Positions 1 to 13,367 of a DNA stretch of 64,000 nt are shown here, one piece after another; position 1 is the first letter of the stretch; every line of letters starts with the position of its first letter. Under the pieces are notes generated by a model. That model was not told where the DNA came from, made no database searches, and saw nothing but the letters and a program-made list of their open reading frames with translations. The position numbers were made by a program, and so were the translations under genes. The stretch is from NCBI RefSeq assembly GCF_900005765.1, contig NC_041682.1, positions 536,420 to 600,419 on the forward strand, written 5' to 3'. This stretch comes from Plasmodium relictum (lineage: Eukaryota; Apicomplexa; Aconoidasida; Haemosporida; Plasmodiidae).

Positions 1-98
1 AAATGGAGACTGGTGAATACTTTTTAAATAATGAAAAGCCAAAAAAAAAAAAAAAAAAGAGTGAAAACAACGATGATTCTCTAGATAGTAAAATATGA
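1..98 (+). CDS. 3' end of an unidentified gene (partial)
   Basis: The frame starting at base 3 is open from the window edge to a TGA at 96-98. It encodes about 31 residues with a Lys run (about residues 13-18 of the visible part) followed by an acidic/Asn/Ser tail ending DSLDSKI. The composition is coding-like compared with the A+T-rich sequence just after it. The gene converges on the C2-domain gene on the other strand. A Lys-rich tail would suit a nuclear or nucleolar protein, and I recall an rRNA-processing factor near this place in P. falciparum, but too little is visible to name it. The ATG at base 3 is probably internal. Confidence 0.5.
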   Translation, partial: METGEYFLNNEKPKKKKKKSENNDDSLDSKI

Positions 99-703
99 TA
101 CATGAATAAATTGTATATATATCAATAATCATCAATCATATGAACAATTTTCTTTTATTTTAGTTATTTCATAATAATAAAATTTAATTTCTCATAATGG
201 TACTTGCTACAGATTATTATATTGAAAGTATTTAAATGGAAAACAAAAAAAATAAAAATAAAATAAAAAAATAAAAAATGAAATAAAATAAAATGAATAA
301 AATAATTTATATAAGAAATATGAGAAAAAAATAAAAAAGAGAAAATTAATAAGAAATAATATCTTTGCTCAAAATGAAAATAAAAAAGAGAAAGAAAAAA
401 TATAATGAAGAAAATACGATATATATGAATAGTTTAAAATAATTAAAATAATATTTATTATATATTTAAAAAAAAAAAAATACAACTATTTTATTTTGCT
501 TGCTGTTTTATATTTTTACTATATCCTTTGTGGTATTTATTTGTTTTTTTTAATTTACTTAATTTGGACAAATATTTTTTTATATATTTTTTTTTAAGAA
601 ATCATATAGTTTAAATATGTATAATATTATTATTTTATTATATTTTATTATTCTATTTTATTTTATTTTATTTTTTCTTTATATATACATATATTTGAAT
701 AAA
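99..703. other. Convergent intergenic region
   Basis: About 600 bases of homopolymer-rich A/T sequence between two converging 3' ends. It presumably holds both 3' UTRs. I see no gene in it. Confidence 0.6.
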
Positions 704-3700
704 TCAAATTTTTGCAACATCTCCACAGATACTAATAAGGGCATAGCCATGAGATTTTTCTTCTCTTAAAAATAAATTAGTAATTTTAAAGGAAGATATT
801 AAATTAGCACCAATTGCTTTTATATGAGATTTTGCTATAAATAATATATCTGATATTAAACTTTGATAAAAAAAATCGAATTTTTTTAAATTAATGTTTT
901 CTTTCACTATATGCAAAGATATAACCCCAAAATATTTTTTTATTATCACATTTGGTAATATATTTAATGGAGTAATAATAATTGAAGAAAATTTATTTTC
1001 TGTATAATTTTCGTATAAGTTTTTTCTGTTTTCTAATAAAATATAATTTTTTAATTGATTGAATAATAATAAACTTTCATTTAGGTTGTTTACTTCAGAA
1101 GTAGATTGATTTTTTCTTTCTCCTTTTTTTAATAATAAATGAAATTTATTTATTTTTTTTTTTTTTTTGTCTTTTTCTTTTTGAATCATTCCCTTTGGAT
1201 TCATATTTTTGTTTCTTTTTCTCTTGAAGAAATTTTTAATTTTCTCACCAAAATTAAAAAAGCGAAAATTACAAAATTTGTTAGTAAAAAAATTTGAAAC
1301 ATTTATTTTACTTTTTTTATTTCCTTGTGACGTGATAAAACCAAATTGAGAAAATTCATTTGTTTCTTTTTTTTTACAAACAACTTTATAGGGATCATAA
1401 GTAAAAAAATTTGTATTATAGAATAACTCTGATTTCTCCATATAATAATTTTCTAAATGATTAAAAAAATGTTTGAGTAGGTTTTCTTGAATAGATTTAT
1501 TCATATTACCTAATTCTAAATTTATAACATCATTATTTTTAACTTTTATTAAATGTCCTGTAAGCATAATTTCTAATATATCAAATGAAACAAAAGAATA
1601 ATTTATTTTTATACTACATATACAACAAGGAAACAAATTGTGTATAAAAATATAAAATATAAAAATATTATATAAATCAATATATGCTTTATTAATTTTT
1701 TCATAAATTACATCAACTTCATTATTGTTATCAGAAAATAAATTGATTCTTTTAATTAAATATATATAACTTTTAGATAAATTATTTAAGTAATTATATT
1801 TGCTTTTATTCTTGAATTTTTTTTGCCTTTTCTTCTTTCTTTTTTCTTCATCTATTTTTTTTTTTCTTTGCTCTTTTATTTTGGAAGAATTTTCATTTTC
1901 ATCAAATGAAAAAATTTGATTATTATTACTATAAAAAGAGGATACTTTTATATCTTCATTTCTTTTTATTTCATTTATTAAATTTGTAACTTTCTTTTTA
2001 TGTTTACTAATATTATTTGTCGATTTTTCTATATTTTTATTTTTAATTATAGAAACTTCATTATCTTCATCATTTGTATTATTAACTAATGAGTTCCTAA
2101 TAGAATTTATAACTATTTTGCTATCCGACACATATTCACTATTTGATATTATATTAGAATTTTCGTAATGATATATATTATTGTCTATTTCATAGTAAGA
2201 TTCAAATCTTATATTTGGCAAAAAGTCTAAAGTAAATATATAGAAAAAATAATTTGTGTAATTATTTAAAGAATTTTTTTTCTCTTTTACTTCATAATCA
2301 AAAGTTGAGCTATTTTCACTTATTGCATATTTAAGTGAATAATTACAATTTTTTTTTATTTTTGCATGGCTATTTATGTCTATACATTTTTTCTCATTAA
2401 ACTCACTTATCATATAATTATTCATTTTCTTAATAGAACTATCGTCTTCTTCTTTTATTAAAATGTTATATTTGTTTTTTTCGTTATTATTTTCACTCTC
2501 TAAAATATTAAATTTGCTTCTTTTTTTTTCTTTCTCATTTCCATTATTCTTTTTCGATTCTTTCGTCATTTTCTCTTTTTTTGTTTTATCTAATTGTTCC
2601 TTATATATATCATTTTTTTCTTGTTCTATATGTTCGGATTCTCTCATTTCATTGCCTAAATGTTTCTTTTCTAATTTTTTACTTTTATTATTAATACTGT
2701 CTCTATAATTTGTATTTTTATTAATATTTAGTTTGTTTTTTGTTTCTAAAAAAGAAAATTTTTTTTTTTGAATATGGCTGTTTGAAAATTTGACACAATT
2801 AATACTACTATTGTTTTCTTTTCCAACAGTATTATTAGTATTAACACTATTTTTTCTGCTATTATGAGTATATTTACTTTTTTTATTACCATCATTTGTA
2901 GAATTATTCTTTTTCTTATTATTATCACTTCTATTTTCATTATTTTTTACTTTATCTATCTCTTTAACCTTTTTAAATTCATTATATTTTATTTCTGAAT
3001 TTTTTATATGATACACTGGTTCCAATAAGTTTGAATAACATATATTTTTTTTTGTAGAGACAATATTAGTATTCATTTTTTTTAAAAGAAAAATTTTAGC
3101 ATCTAAATTAAAAATATAATTATATAAGGTAATTATATCATGATAAATATTTAACAAGGTTATATTATCAAGATGATCTTCTACCTCATAAATGTAACTT
3201 TTATTTTTGTTCTTTTTAGCTTTGTATTTTTCTTTTTTCTTTTTTTTCTTCTTTTTCTTTTTCTTTATTTCTAAATTTAAATTATCAACATCATTATCTT
3301 TATTACAGGTATAATTAATATTTTTCATAGTCTCACTATCATTAGATTCATTTAAATCATTTTCTTTTTTTATATATATTTCTTTCAATCTGAAATAATT
3401 ATTATTTGTAATCTTATAATTATTATCATTGCAATCTTCTTCATTTTCAAATTTATTATAATTTATTAAGTTCTTTTTCTCATCATAAAATATATCTTTT
3501 TTTTTTTTATCTAAATCAAGGGTTATGATTTTATTAGTTTCTTTTGTTTTGTTTCTAATATCATTGTTATTAACAATATGACCTTTAATGAAAATAGGAG
3601 AAATTAAACTTTTATTTTTACTAAAAAAGGATCTGTAATTTATATTGTCATAAATTGTTTTTAATTCACTTGCACTCATGTATTTATTTTTTATATAAAA

Positions 3701-6700
3701 ATTATCTTTATAGTTTGATTTAATTAAAAATTTATTTTCAGAATATATTCCATACGTACATATACCAGTACCATGACAAAAACCAAATAAGTAGTTATGA
3801 TTAAAACATAATTTTAAATTATAATCAAAAATACTATTAAAACCATTTACTAATAATTTACAAATGATTTGTTTATGTAAATTTAATTCTAAAAAAGGTA
3901 ATATTTCACTTATCTAAAATAAAAGAAAAGAAAAAATAAAATAAAAATAAAATTATGATATTTCTTATATTAAATAAGCCAGTGTATATATATTTTTTAT
4001 TATTTCTTTTTTTCAAACATAGTTTTCATATTTTTTTAAAATATTTTTTTTTCTTATTTTATTTTTCTTACTTCAGAGGCAAGATATTCACCATAATGTT
4101 TTTTTAAAGGATATACAACAAATGCTGAAATTAAAAAACCACTTGAAAAAAAGCAGAAAAAAAATTTATGTAGACAGATATATATATACCTATATATTTA
4201 AAAATAAAATAAAAAAAAAAAAAAAGCTTACTTTCCAATTATGGCTAGATCTTCAGGAATATTTGAAGATGATATAAAAATTTTCGGCACAAACGCCTCA
4301 TTACACATTCTAAAAAAAAATTTCAAAAAAAATATCATTAGTATATATATATATATAAATATATATAATATTTTTTAACCTACAAAGAACTTTATTATTT
4401 TCTATCTCATTTGAGGAATAATGTAAATAAATACAGTTTGTATCTTTATCTAAATTTATATAATTATATTTTAATTTATCTTCATTATTTACAAATGAAA
4501 TTATTTTATCATCAAAAAAAAAACAAGAGAATATATTTATTGCTGTTCCATAGCAATACAAAACTATTACATCATTAAAAATATATATGTCTTCTTTATA
4601 ACCTTTAAAAAAAAAAAATTATTAGAGTATTTAGAAGTTTATAAGAATAAAATTTTTATTATTTTATTTTATTTATTTATTGATTTTTTTTTTTCATAAC
4701 CTAAAATAGCATTACACGATAAAAATTTGGCATTTGATTTTAGCTAAAGATTAACATAAATTTTCATTTGTTTCATTCAAAAGAAAAATTAAAATATAAC
4801 TCCATATAATAAAAAAATTAAATGTGATCAACTAAAAATAAATATTTATTATTATTTTTTTTTTTTTACTTCATCTCTAATTTCTAATAGCCATTCATCT
4901 CTATGATCTTCTGTTACTCTTTGGTGTAAAACTTTAACAGCTTTGGATGCAACTAAACCACCTATTTATTATCATAATTTTTTAAAATATTAGGAAAAAA
5001 ATTTTTTTAAATATATATAAATATATGAGGAATATTATTTCATTAATTTATGTATTTATATATTTATTTTTTCTTAATGATGACTATACCATAAGTATAC
5101 TTTATATTATTTGGTAATGAATCAAGAGTAAGCAAAATTACATCCACATAATTATATGATGAATAAGGACGCGTGTTTTCTCTTTTATTAAAATTTTCAT
5201 CTTTATTTTTAACGTAATTATTTTCAAAGAACAATTCATTATTTCTCAGAATATTTTTTATACTGTCTTTTTCAATGAAGTTGCAATAATTTATATCATT
5301 AAAACTATTTTTTCTTAATTTCACAACAGTTCCTATAATCCGAATACATATTCTTTAAAAAATAAAATAAAATAAAATATGAGATATAATTAAAAAAAAA
5401 AAATGATTAAAAAAAGTTTACTTGTTTGTTGTACTTCCTTCTAAATTTAGGTGTTCTTGATAACCTAAAATTGCATTTCCACCTAATAATTTAGCCTATA
5501 TATATAAAAAAAAAAAAAAAATTGTTATTTGAATATATTTTGAAGAACATATATATATATATGTAAAAATAACCTTTTTTCCTATTATTTTTCTTGTTTG
5601 CATAAAAGAATTTTGTATAACGTCACACCTTGCTTCATTAGAATTTCTACGAGTAATAATAAAATAAACATAAATAATAATCATATTTTTTTATGAATTC
5701 ATTTATTTATCTTTCTAATTAAAACCTATTTGATCTAATCAAATCCTTCCAATCATATTCTGGGTCATTAACTATTTTAAGTTCATGCTATAAAAAAAAA
5801 TATATATTCATCTTATCAAATGTCTTATATGTATGTATATATATATGTATATTCTTACTGCAAAATCTATTATTTGTTCTATATGATAAGGTGAATTATT
5901 TGGAAATGATGTAGTACCCAAAAGTAAAACATCTAATATAAAAAAAATAAAAAAAAAAGAAAATTAATTAAGATATAATTAAATAGTTACACTAATTGTT
6001 TTTACCTGCACTATTGTCATTGTAAGGATTTTTTTCTTCAAAAAATTCCCATTTTATAATACAATATAGCTCACCTAATTTTTAACATGTCAAAAAAAAG
6101 AAAAAAATATAAAAAAAAGAAAAACTAAAAAAAAAAAAAAATTATAAAAACCTTTTAGTCCAGCTAAAGAATCATATAAGGGAAACCATCCTTCCAATTT
6201 TAAATTATCGTGGAAATAAAAAAAGCTGAAATCTATTTGAATATATCCATTATTTATATTTTCTACATCATCTATCTAATAATATAATAATTTTAAGTTC
6301 ATTAATCTTATAATATTTTTTTTTTTAGTTTTTAAATATATTATTATAATTTTTATATAAAAAATATACTATTATTTTAAGTGGACAAGTTTGAAGTTCT
6401 GAATCATCTGCTATTTCTAATCGAAATGATAAATTTAAATCATTTGTGTTTCTATTAATATCTAAATAATCAAATAAGTAATACATAAATAAATAAATAT
6501 AATTACATATATATATATATATATATATATATTAATAATAATTTATTTATTTAAAAGTCAATATTTTATAGAGCAATAATTAACTAACTGAACTTTGTTC
6601 TTTGTTTTGTTTCTCCTAATGTAACCTAAAAATTAAAAATTGGAACTTCAAAAATATTTAAAAAAAAAACTACAATTTTATTAAATTTCATCAATTTATC

Positions 6701-6808
6701 TTTTTATTATTTAATAACTTCAATATATTTAAAAGAATCAATTTCCGATTTTTCAAAGGTATTAAAATCTCTTATACCAGATATTCTCACTTTAACAATA
6801 CAAGGCAT
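704..6808 (-). CDS. C2-domain protein, C2CD5/CDP138-like (about 16 exons)
   Basis: The start is an ATG at 6808 (MPCIVKVRISGIRDF), opening a C2 domain. Conserved blocks then follow in C2CD5 order across many small exons: GWFPLYDSLAGLKG (about 6152-6277), DPEYDWKDLIRSNR and RNSNEAR (5573-5789), GGNAILGYQEHLNLEG (5422-5496), VILLTLDSLPNN (about 5090-5355), GGLVASKAVKVLH (4871-4963), LSCNAILGY (4701-4741), an exon at 4383-4602, CNEAFVPKIFISSS (4227-4310), then 3913-704. First exons: 6808-6719, 6625-6589, 6461-6370; other boundaries are approximate. The long last exon holds a roughly 800-residue Asn/Lys-rich insertion before a conserved end (HIKAIGANLISSFKI ... SHGYALISICGDVAKI). The human relative is a Ca2+/phospholipid-binding protein in vesicle trafficking; the parasite role is unknown. 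Splice joins I tested keep frame. Confidence 0.8.
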
Positions 6809-8237
6809 TTTATGTTAAAACATATTTAAAATTTGGAAAAAAAAAAATAAAAAAAAATAAATAAAAGAATATGCATATGTAATATGATATTAAAATTAAT
6901 AAAATACATAAAATAATATTTTTATTTGAGTAAGTATTAAATTTATATTGCAAAATTCGTTATGAGAAAATATTTATAATAATAAAGACAATAAAGAAAA
7001 AAAAAAAAAAAATAGATATACAAAATAAAAATAAAAAAATTAAGTATTATGTACCAGTAACTTATGAAGATAATTGTATTAAAAATTTTTTTTTGAAAAT
7101 TTTTGTGGATGATTTTTATAACAAATTTCTTTTATAATATTATTTTGAATTTTTTTAGTATTATATATATATATCAGTAAAAATGAATGAGAAATAAGGA
7201 AATACAAAAATTAATAAAGAAAAAAAAAAGTTAAAAATAAAATAAAATAATTTTTTCTCATTTTAAAGTTTAATTATTTTTTTAGAAAAGAAAATTTACA
7301 CATAAAAGCGTATCTTTTAAAATTAGAATAAAAAAAAAACACAAATAAAAAGGATAAAAATGTAAAATTCCAAATGTAATAACCTTTAGTTAGTGTTCTA
7401 TTTTTTGTAATTTAGGATTTTTAATAGATCAATACTAATTTTTTATTCAATAATATTAGTAAAATTTTTGCTCTTTTACTTAAGAGATTAAAAAAATTGT
7501 ATTTATTTTTAAACAAAGAACAACTAATTTCATAAGAAAGTCAATTATTAGAATAGCCTTTTATAAATATTTTTAATATTTTTCTTTTTCTTTTTCTGCA
7601 CTGAATTTAAAATTCAATGCTATAATGGATTATGAACTTAAAAATGATTAATATATAATACAATATATTATAATTATAATACAATATAATGTAATGTTGT
7701 AAAATACAATTATAATGAGCCTAAAATTATAATAAAAAATTATAAAATAATTATCATATATATCATATGATAGCATATGTCTTAATGTGCATATAAAAAA
7801 ATTTAAATTCGAAGAGGAACCAAGTGAAAAAAAAAAAAAAAGTAGAATAATGCAAGCTATAGTAAATGTGCAATAATTTTAAAAGAAATATAATTTCAAT
7901 GAAATATTTAAGAATTTCGAAATTAAATTATTTAAGAAAAAAATAAAATAAGAGTATACATATATATATTTCCCCAATTTAAATAATGAAATAATAGAAA
8001 TTATTAAAAATTTTAATTACACACTTAGAGAGTTAATATACATTGGTGCACTTGCAATTGCACTAAACGAATTATTTTTTTTTTTTTGTTCAAAATGAAA
8101 TTTTCTTTTAATTATTTTATTAAAATATAAAAAAAAAAAATATGAAAATAAAAAAAAGATAAATTAATAAATAAATAAATAAATAATAATTAAAAAAAAA
8201 AGTCTGAAGATATTTTGTTTTTAATCCGTGTAACAAA
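6809..8237. promoter_or_regulatory. Divergent promoter region, C2-domain gene and SERA-1
   Basis: About 1.4 kb between two divergent start codons. It should hold both 5' UTRs and promoters. There are many poly(A)/poly(T) runs and no open frame of note. The only distinctive element is the GTGCAC-containing site at 8045-8063, listed separately. Confidence 0.5.
8045..8063. promoter_or_regulatory. GGTGCAC ... TTGCAC site upstream of SERA-1
   Basis: GGTGCAC at 8045-8051 is followed by TTGCAC at 8058-8063, which reads GTGCAA on the other strand, so two GTGCA cores face each other about 190 bp before the SERA-1 ATG. GTGCA is the reported core site of the invasion regulator AP2-I in P. falciparum. 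The assignment here is by motif only. Confidence 0.4.
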
Positions 8238-11200
8238 ATGGTGTCTCCATTTTTTTTCTTTTTGACATTATGTAAGAAAAGAAAAGAAAAAATAATAGTA
8301 AAAATATTTAGTAAATTAGAAAAAATAAAAAATTATAAAGGAATACGATATAATAAAAAAAAATTAGTGTAAAATTAAAAAAATAAAACAAAGATAAAAA
8401 AATTTTTGTCTATATTAATATAACATATTTTCATATAAAAAGAAAACTATTTTTATTTTAAAGTATAATTTTATTAAAATATATTATTTCCTTTTAATGT
8501 ATTTTTTTTTTTTTTTTTTTGCAGATATTATATTAAGTAATAATATAAGAGAATGTACAACTAATAGCGATCCTCAGGGAAGCCTTTCAACTGAGGTGGG
8601 TGGTGTACAAGCCCAGAGTACTGATTTACAGGGTACAGCTGCATCTACAGATGCAAATGTAGTTTCGGGCGCAGATGGAAGTCAACATGGATCTCCAGTC
8701 TCACCTCAAGTTACGGGTGTAACTGGACAAGGTGATGCAACTGCAGCTGCAACTGTAACTGGAAGTGGGGGTGGAGGTGGAAACCAGGTTCAAGCTCAAC
8801 CTCAAGCTCAAGCTCCAACTCAAAGTGATCAAGCAGGTACTACTCAAACAAATTCCCCCAATACACATCAATCTGGTAGTGGTTCTTCAGAAACCAATGG
8901 AAGCACATCTGTAGTCACAGCTGAAAGTGGAGGTTCAGGTACAACCTCAACTATAGGCGTAGATGGAAGTAACCAAGGAGGAAATAGTAGTGCTCCTGTA
9001 GCTAAACCTTCACCAAAATCCATTCCTAAACTCTCTTTCCCGGTCAAATCTTCCTTATTGAAAAAAAATTTAGGAATTAAAGTTACTGGTCAATGTGGTG
9101 TATTTTTTCGAGTGGTTTTTTCTCCTCATTTGACACTTGCTTTTGAAACGGATGATGGGAAGATAGAATTAGTACAAGAACTTAAGCCATTGTATAAATT
9201 AGAAATAAAATTTGCTGATAAATGCGAAAAAACAAAAAATTTTAAATTTCTTGCAATCATTAAAGAAAGCATATTAACTCTTAGATGGGAAGTACCAGAA
9301 AATGAAAGTGGTTTAAAAAAAAAAAAAAAAAAAGAATAATATAATTATAATAATAGTTTTTATTTTGTATAATTTATAAATAACAGTTTTTTAATCTAAG
9401 TGAAATATTTAATATATATTTATTTTGAATAATTCAATGCAAATATATCTCACATTTTTACTTTAGCAATTTCTTCTTTGTTTCTATTTTTGATTCCTTT
9501 TTCTTTTTTTATTTATATTTTTTTATTTCTTTTTCTATATTAGGTACAAAAAAAGAAACAAAGAAATTTAAGTTACCAAAATTCGATATACCAATAACTT
9601 CAATACTAGTACATTCAGGAGACGAACAATTAAGTGCTATTGAAAGTAAAAGTTATACAGTAAAGGATGTTTTACCTGGTTTGTTTCATAAAAAAAAAAA
9701 CTAAGAAATTTATGATATATCATTTTTATTTTAAATTTTGTAAAATTTACTTATAATTACTATCAATTGAACCAATTTACATTATATTTATTTCCTTCAT
9801 TCTATCTTTTTTTTTCATTTTTTTAATAGAAAAATGTAGTAAAATAGCAAGTGAATGTTTTTTAAGTGGAAGTATAGATGTGCAAAAATGTTATCATTGT
9901 TCTTTGTTAGTTAATAAAACTGCTGAAGGTGATGAATGCTTAAATTTTGTTAATTCTGAAGATAAATCCAGAATTGAAAGTTCTATCGTAGCTGCAGCAA
10001 GTGATGAAGAATCTAGTGAAAATAAACTTGGAGAATCCATAGATAATATATTAAGAAGAATTTATAAGACAGATGAAATAAATATGAAAAGGGAATTACT
10101 AACATTGGATAATTTAGACGATGAATTAAAAGAAGAAATAAAGAATTACTGTAATTTATTAAAAGAAGTTGATGTTAGTGGAACATTGGATAATCATGAA
10201 CTAGGTAATGAAACAGAAGTATTTAATAATTTGACAAGATTACTAAAGATGCATGCTGAAGAAAAAAACATTTCATTATCAAATAAGCTAAGAAATGCAG
10301 CGATATGTATTAAAAATGTAGATGAGTGGATTATAAATAAAAGAGGTTTAGTGTTACCAGAAGAAACAAATGACTATTTTGAGAAAGTCAAAGACATGCC
10401 TGATGCTCCGAAAGAAGAGGAGGAATATGAGGATGAAATAAAAATTACTGAGGATATGTTTGAAAAAGATGAGGATGGCATTGTTGATTTGACTAAAAGT
10501 GATAAAGATATGAAATTGTTATCCCCATATTTTATAAATAATAAATACTGTAATGATGATTATTGTGATAGATGGAAAGATAAAACTAGTTGTGTATCAA
10601 AAATTGAAGTAGAAGAACAAGGTTATTGTGGAGTTTGTTGGGTTTTCGCATCTAAGTTACATTTAGAAACAATTAGATGTATGAGGGGATATGGTCATTT
10701 TAGAAGTTCTCCTTTATATGTAGCTAATTGCTCTAAGAGAAAACCTGAGTATAGATGTTCTGTAGGTTCAAATCCAATAGAATTTCTTCAAATTATTGAA
10801 GAAAGAGGATTTTTACCTCTTGAATCAGATCATCCATATTCATACACACAAGTAGATAAAAAGTGCCCTACACCAAAACGAAATTGGGTCAATTTATGGG
10901 GAGATACTGAATTGTTACAATATATTAACTACTCAAAACGTAAATATTCTAAAGGATATATTACTTATGAAAGTGCTGCATATAGAGATAATATGGATTT
11001 ATTTATAAAAATTGTAAAAAGGGAAATTCAAAATAAAGGTTCTGTTATTGTTTATATAAAAACAAAAGATGTATTTAGTTATGATTTTAATGGAGGAGGA
11101 GTTCACAATTTATGTGGTGATGCTATTCCCGATCATGCTGCCAATATAATAGGTTATGGTAAATATATTAATAAAAAGGGAGAAAAAAGATCTTATTGGT

Positions 11201-11880
11201 TAATAAGAAATAGTTGGGGTTACTATTGGGGAGATGAAGGAAATTTTAAACTTGATATGTATGGACCAAGTAATTGTGATTATCATTTTATTCACACTGT
11301 TCTTGTTTTCAAAGTTAATTTAGGTATGGTTGAATTACCTAGTCAACATGAAAGTTATAATCCTTTTAACTTCTTTCTAAAAAATAGTCCTCAATATTAT
11401 CATGAACTTTATTATAAGAATTATAATCCAGAAGAATCTAAAGAACTTCCTAAAAACTATGAGAATATTGATGTTCCTGATCAAGTTCAAGATAATAATT
11501 TCAAGGATAATACAGAAAATGATAATGATGTAAACAATAGAAAAGAATCAGATGAGAATTTTGTAATGTATGGAACAGATAGTGATAATGGAGATTCTTC
11601 CTCAAGTCCACCTGCAGAGAAGAAAAATAGCATACTTCATTACTTAAAAGATATTAAAAAAAATAAAGTGAAAACTAATTTAGTCACATATTTAGATGAA
11701 AAAGATTTAGGAAATGAACACTCCTGTTCGAGAGTGTATTCAAATGATCCAACAAAAAATGAAACATGTAGAAAATTTTGTGTTGATAATTTCAGTAAGT
11801 GTAAAGATCATTATTCTCCGGGTTACTGTTTAACTAAATTGAGTGAAAACACCAATGGTTGTTCTTTCTGCTTTGTATAA
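8238..11880 (+). CDS. SERA: SERA papain-family cysteine protease, cysteine type (SERA-1 of this locus)
   Basis: Four exons in the usual SERA layout: 8238-8271, 8525 to about 9310 (the donor could be three bases earlier), 9544-9678 and 9830-11880. All phases agree, giving about 1001 residues. Exon 1 and the start of exon 2 give a signal peptide (MVSPFFFFLTLY...). Residues about 20-175 are Gln/Ser/Thr/Gly-rich, Lys-poor and probably disordered. Then come the conserved central region, the Cys-rich KCYHCSLLV block, and a papain domain with QGYCGVCW (catalytic Cys about 588), PDHAANIIGYG (His about 754) and RNSWG (Asn about 779). The C-terminal Cys-rich tail (CRKFCVDNF ... GCSFCFV) is intact. SERA proteins act in the parasitophorous vacuole at egress. 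The active-site residue is Cys, as in the SERA6-8 group, not the Ser of SERA5-type members. The ortholog within the family is not certain. Confidence 0.93.
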
Positions 11881-13367
11881 AATGTCATAAAAAAAAAGAA
11901 AACTTAATAAATTATATTGTTTTTCTTTTGAGAAATTATAAAAAAAGTCATCTTTTTAATAATAATAAAATTATAATTTTCACTATTATTTTTTTATAAT
12001 ACAATAATTTCGATATAGATATAGATACATATATATATTTTTATAAATTTTATTCATATATATTTAATTTTTATTTGGATATATGAAAGTTGAAAATAGA
12101 ATTTGTATCTGAATTTTATTTTATTTTTTAAAAAGATTTATTTGTTCGTGTTATCTCTTTTTTTTCTTTTTTTTTTAAATATAAAATATAATAAAAAAAA
12201 AATAACATTTAAAAAAAAAGCAAAGGGTTAGGATATGAAAGTAAATATCAGCTACTACAATTTTTCTTTTATTTATTCAGATTAAACCAAGAACAATTAT
12301 ATATTAAAAAAATTATTTTAACAAAAAAAGAAACAAAGTTATATTCAAAATGATTTTTTTTTCTTTTATAATTGTGTCAATTAATCACTTCACTAGTAAA
12401 TATATATATATTTGTCTTGAAATATTTATTCAATTGGTATATGTAATTTAACATATTTATCAAAAAGAAAAAGAAAAAAAGCTTTTATAGTAGTCATATT
12501 TGTTAATGTTGTTTTTTTTATATTAAAGAAAATGAAACATGCAAATTAATTTAAATATTTTTTATCCTTAGTAAAAATTTTTTTTTAACAAATTTTCATT
12601 TACACAACAGAATTGATCTTGTAAATTTACAAATAGCAGTTATCTTTTAAATATTTACACTTTTCAAATTTATAACATTTTAATTCAGTTATTTTAAAAT
12701 TATGCATAATTTTATTAAAAATTACTGTGAAAAAGAAAAATTGTCTACATATTTTATTTAGAAATCTAAGGTAGCTATGAATTGCATGTAATGCCCAAAG
12801 AAAAAAAAAAGCTAATAAAAAAAATGAACAAATTTTTTATTTATCTTAAAAATATAGCACCTTATATAGACATACATCTATTTTATTATATATATATATA
12901 TAAAAAAAAAATAAAATAAAATAAGTTAAGCTTAAATATATATATATATATATTTCTACAATTTTTTCAAGTGATCTATTTAGTAGTGCTCTGTTGTGAA
13001 AATAACATCTATAAATATATAAATCACAAAGTTGTTTTCCTTTTATATATTTTTTTATAATGCATGTAATAATTAAGTTGTATAATTTTTTAAAATAAAA
13101 GCTAAATTTGAAAATTAATAAATATATTACACATTTTTTTTTTTTTTTTTGATGGATTTCTTAAAATAAAAAAAGTTTTCTTGAAGTAATATTATAAAAT
13201 AAGTTTTTCTTTGATTACTTATTTTATTTTATTTTAAGTCTTATGTGTCATATTAGCAATATTATAATCATTTATTTTTTATGTTTAGTAATGAAAAAAA
13301 AAAAATTTTGAAAGAAAAAAAAAATAAAAATTAAGGAAATATATTAGTTCTGTACATATATCTAAAA
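11881..13367. other. Intergenic region between the two SERA genes
   Basis: About 1.5 kb of A+T-rich sequence between head-to-tail SERA genes. It should contain the 3' UTR of the first gene and the promoter of the second. I found no open frame of note and no full GGTGCAC box. Confidence 0.5.

Noticed and set aside
2463-2708. Plus-strand ORF (Leu/Phe/Ser-rich)
   Set aside because: Antisense to the Lys/Asn/Glu-rich insertion of the C2-domain gene.
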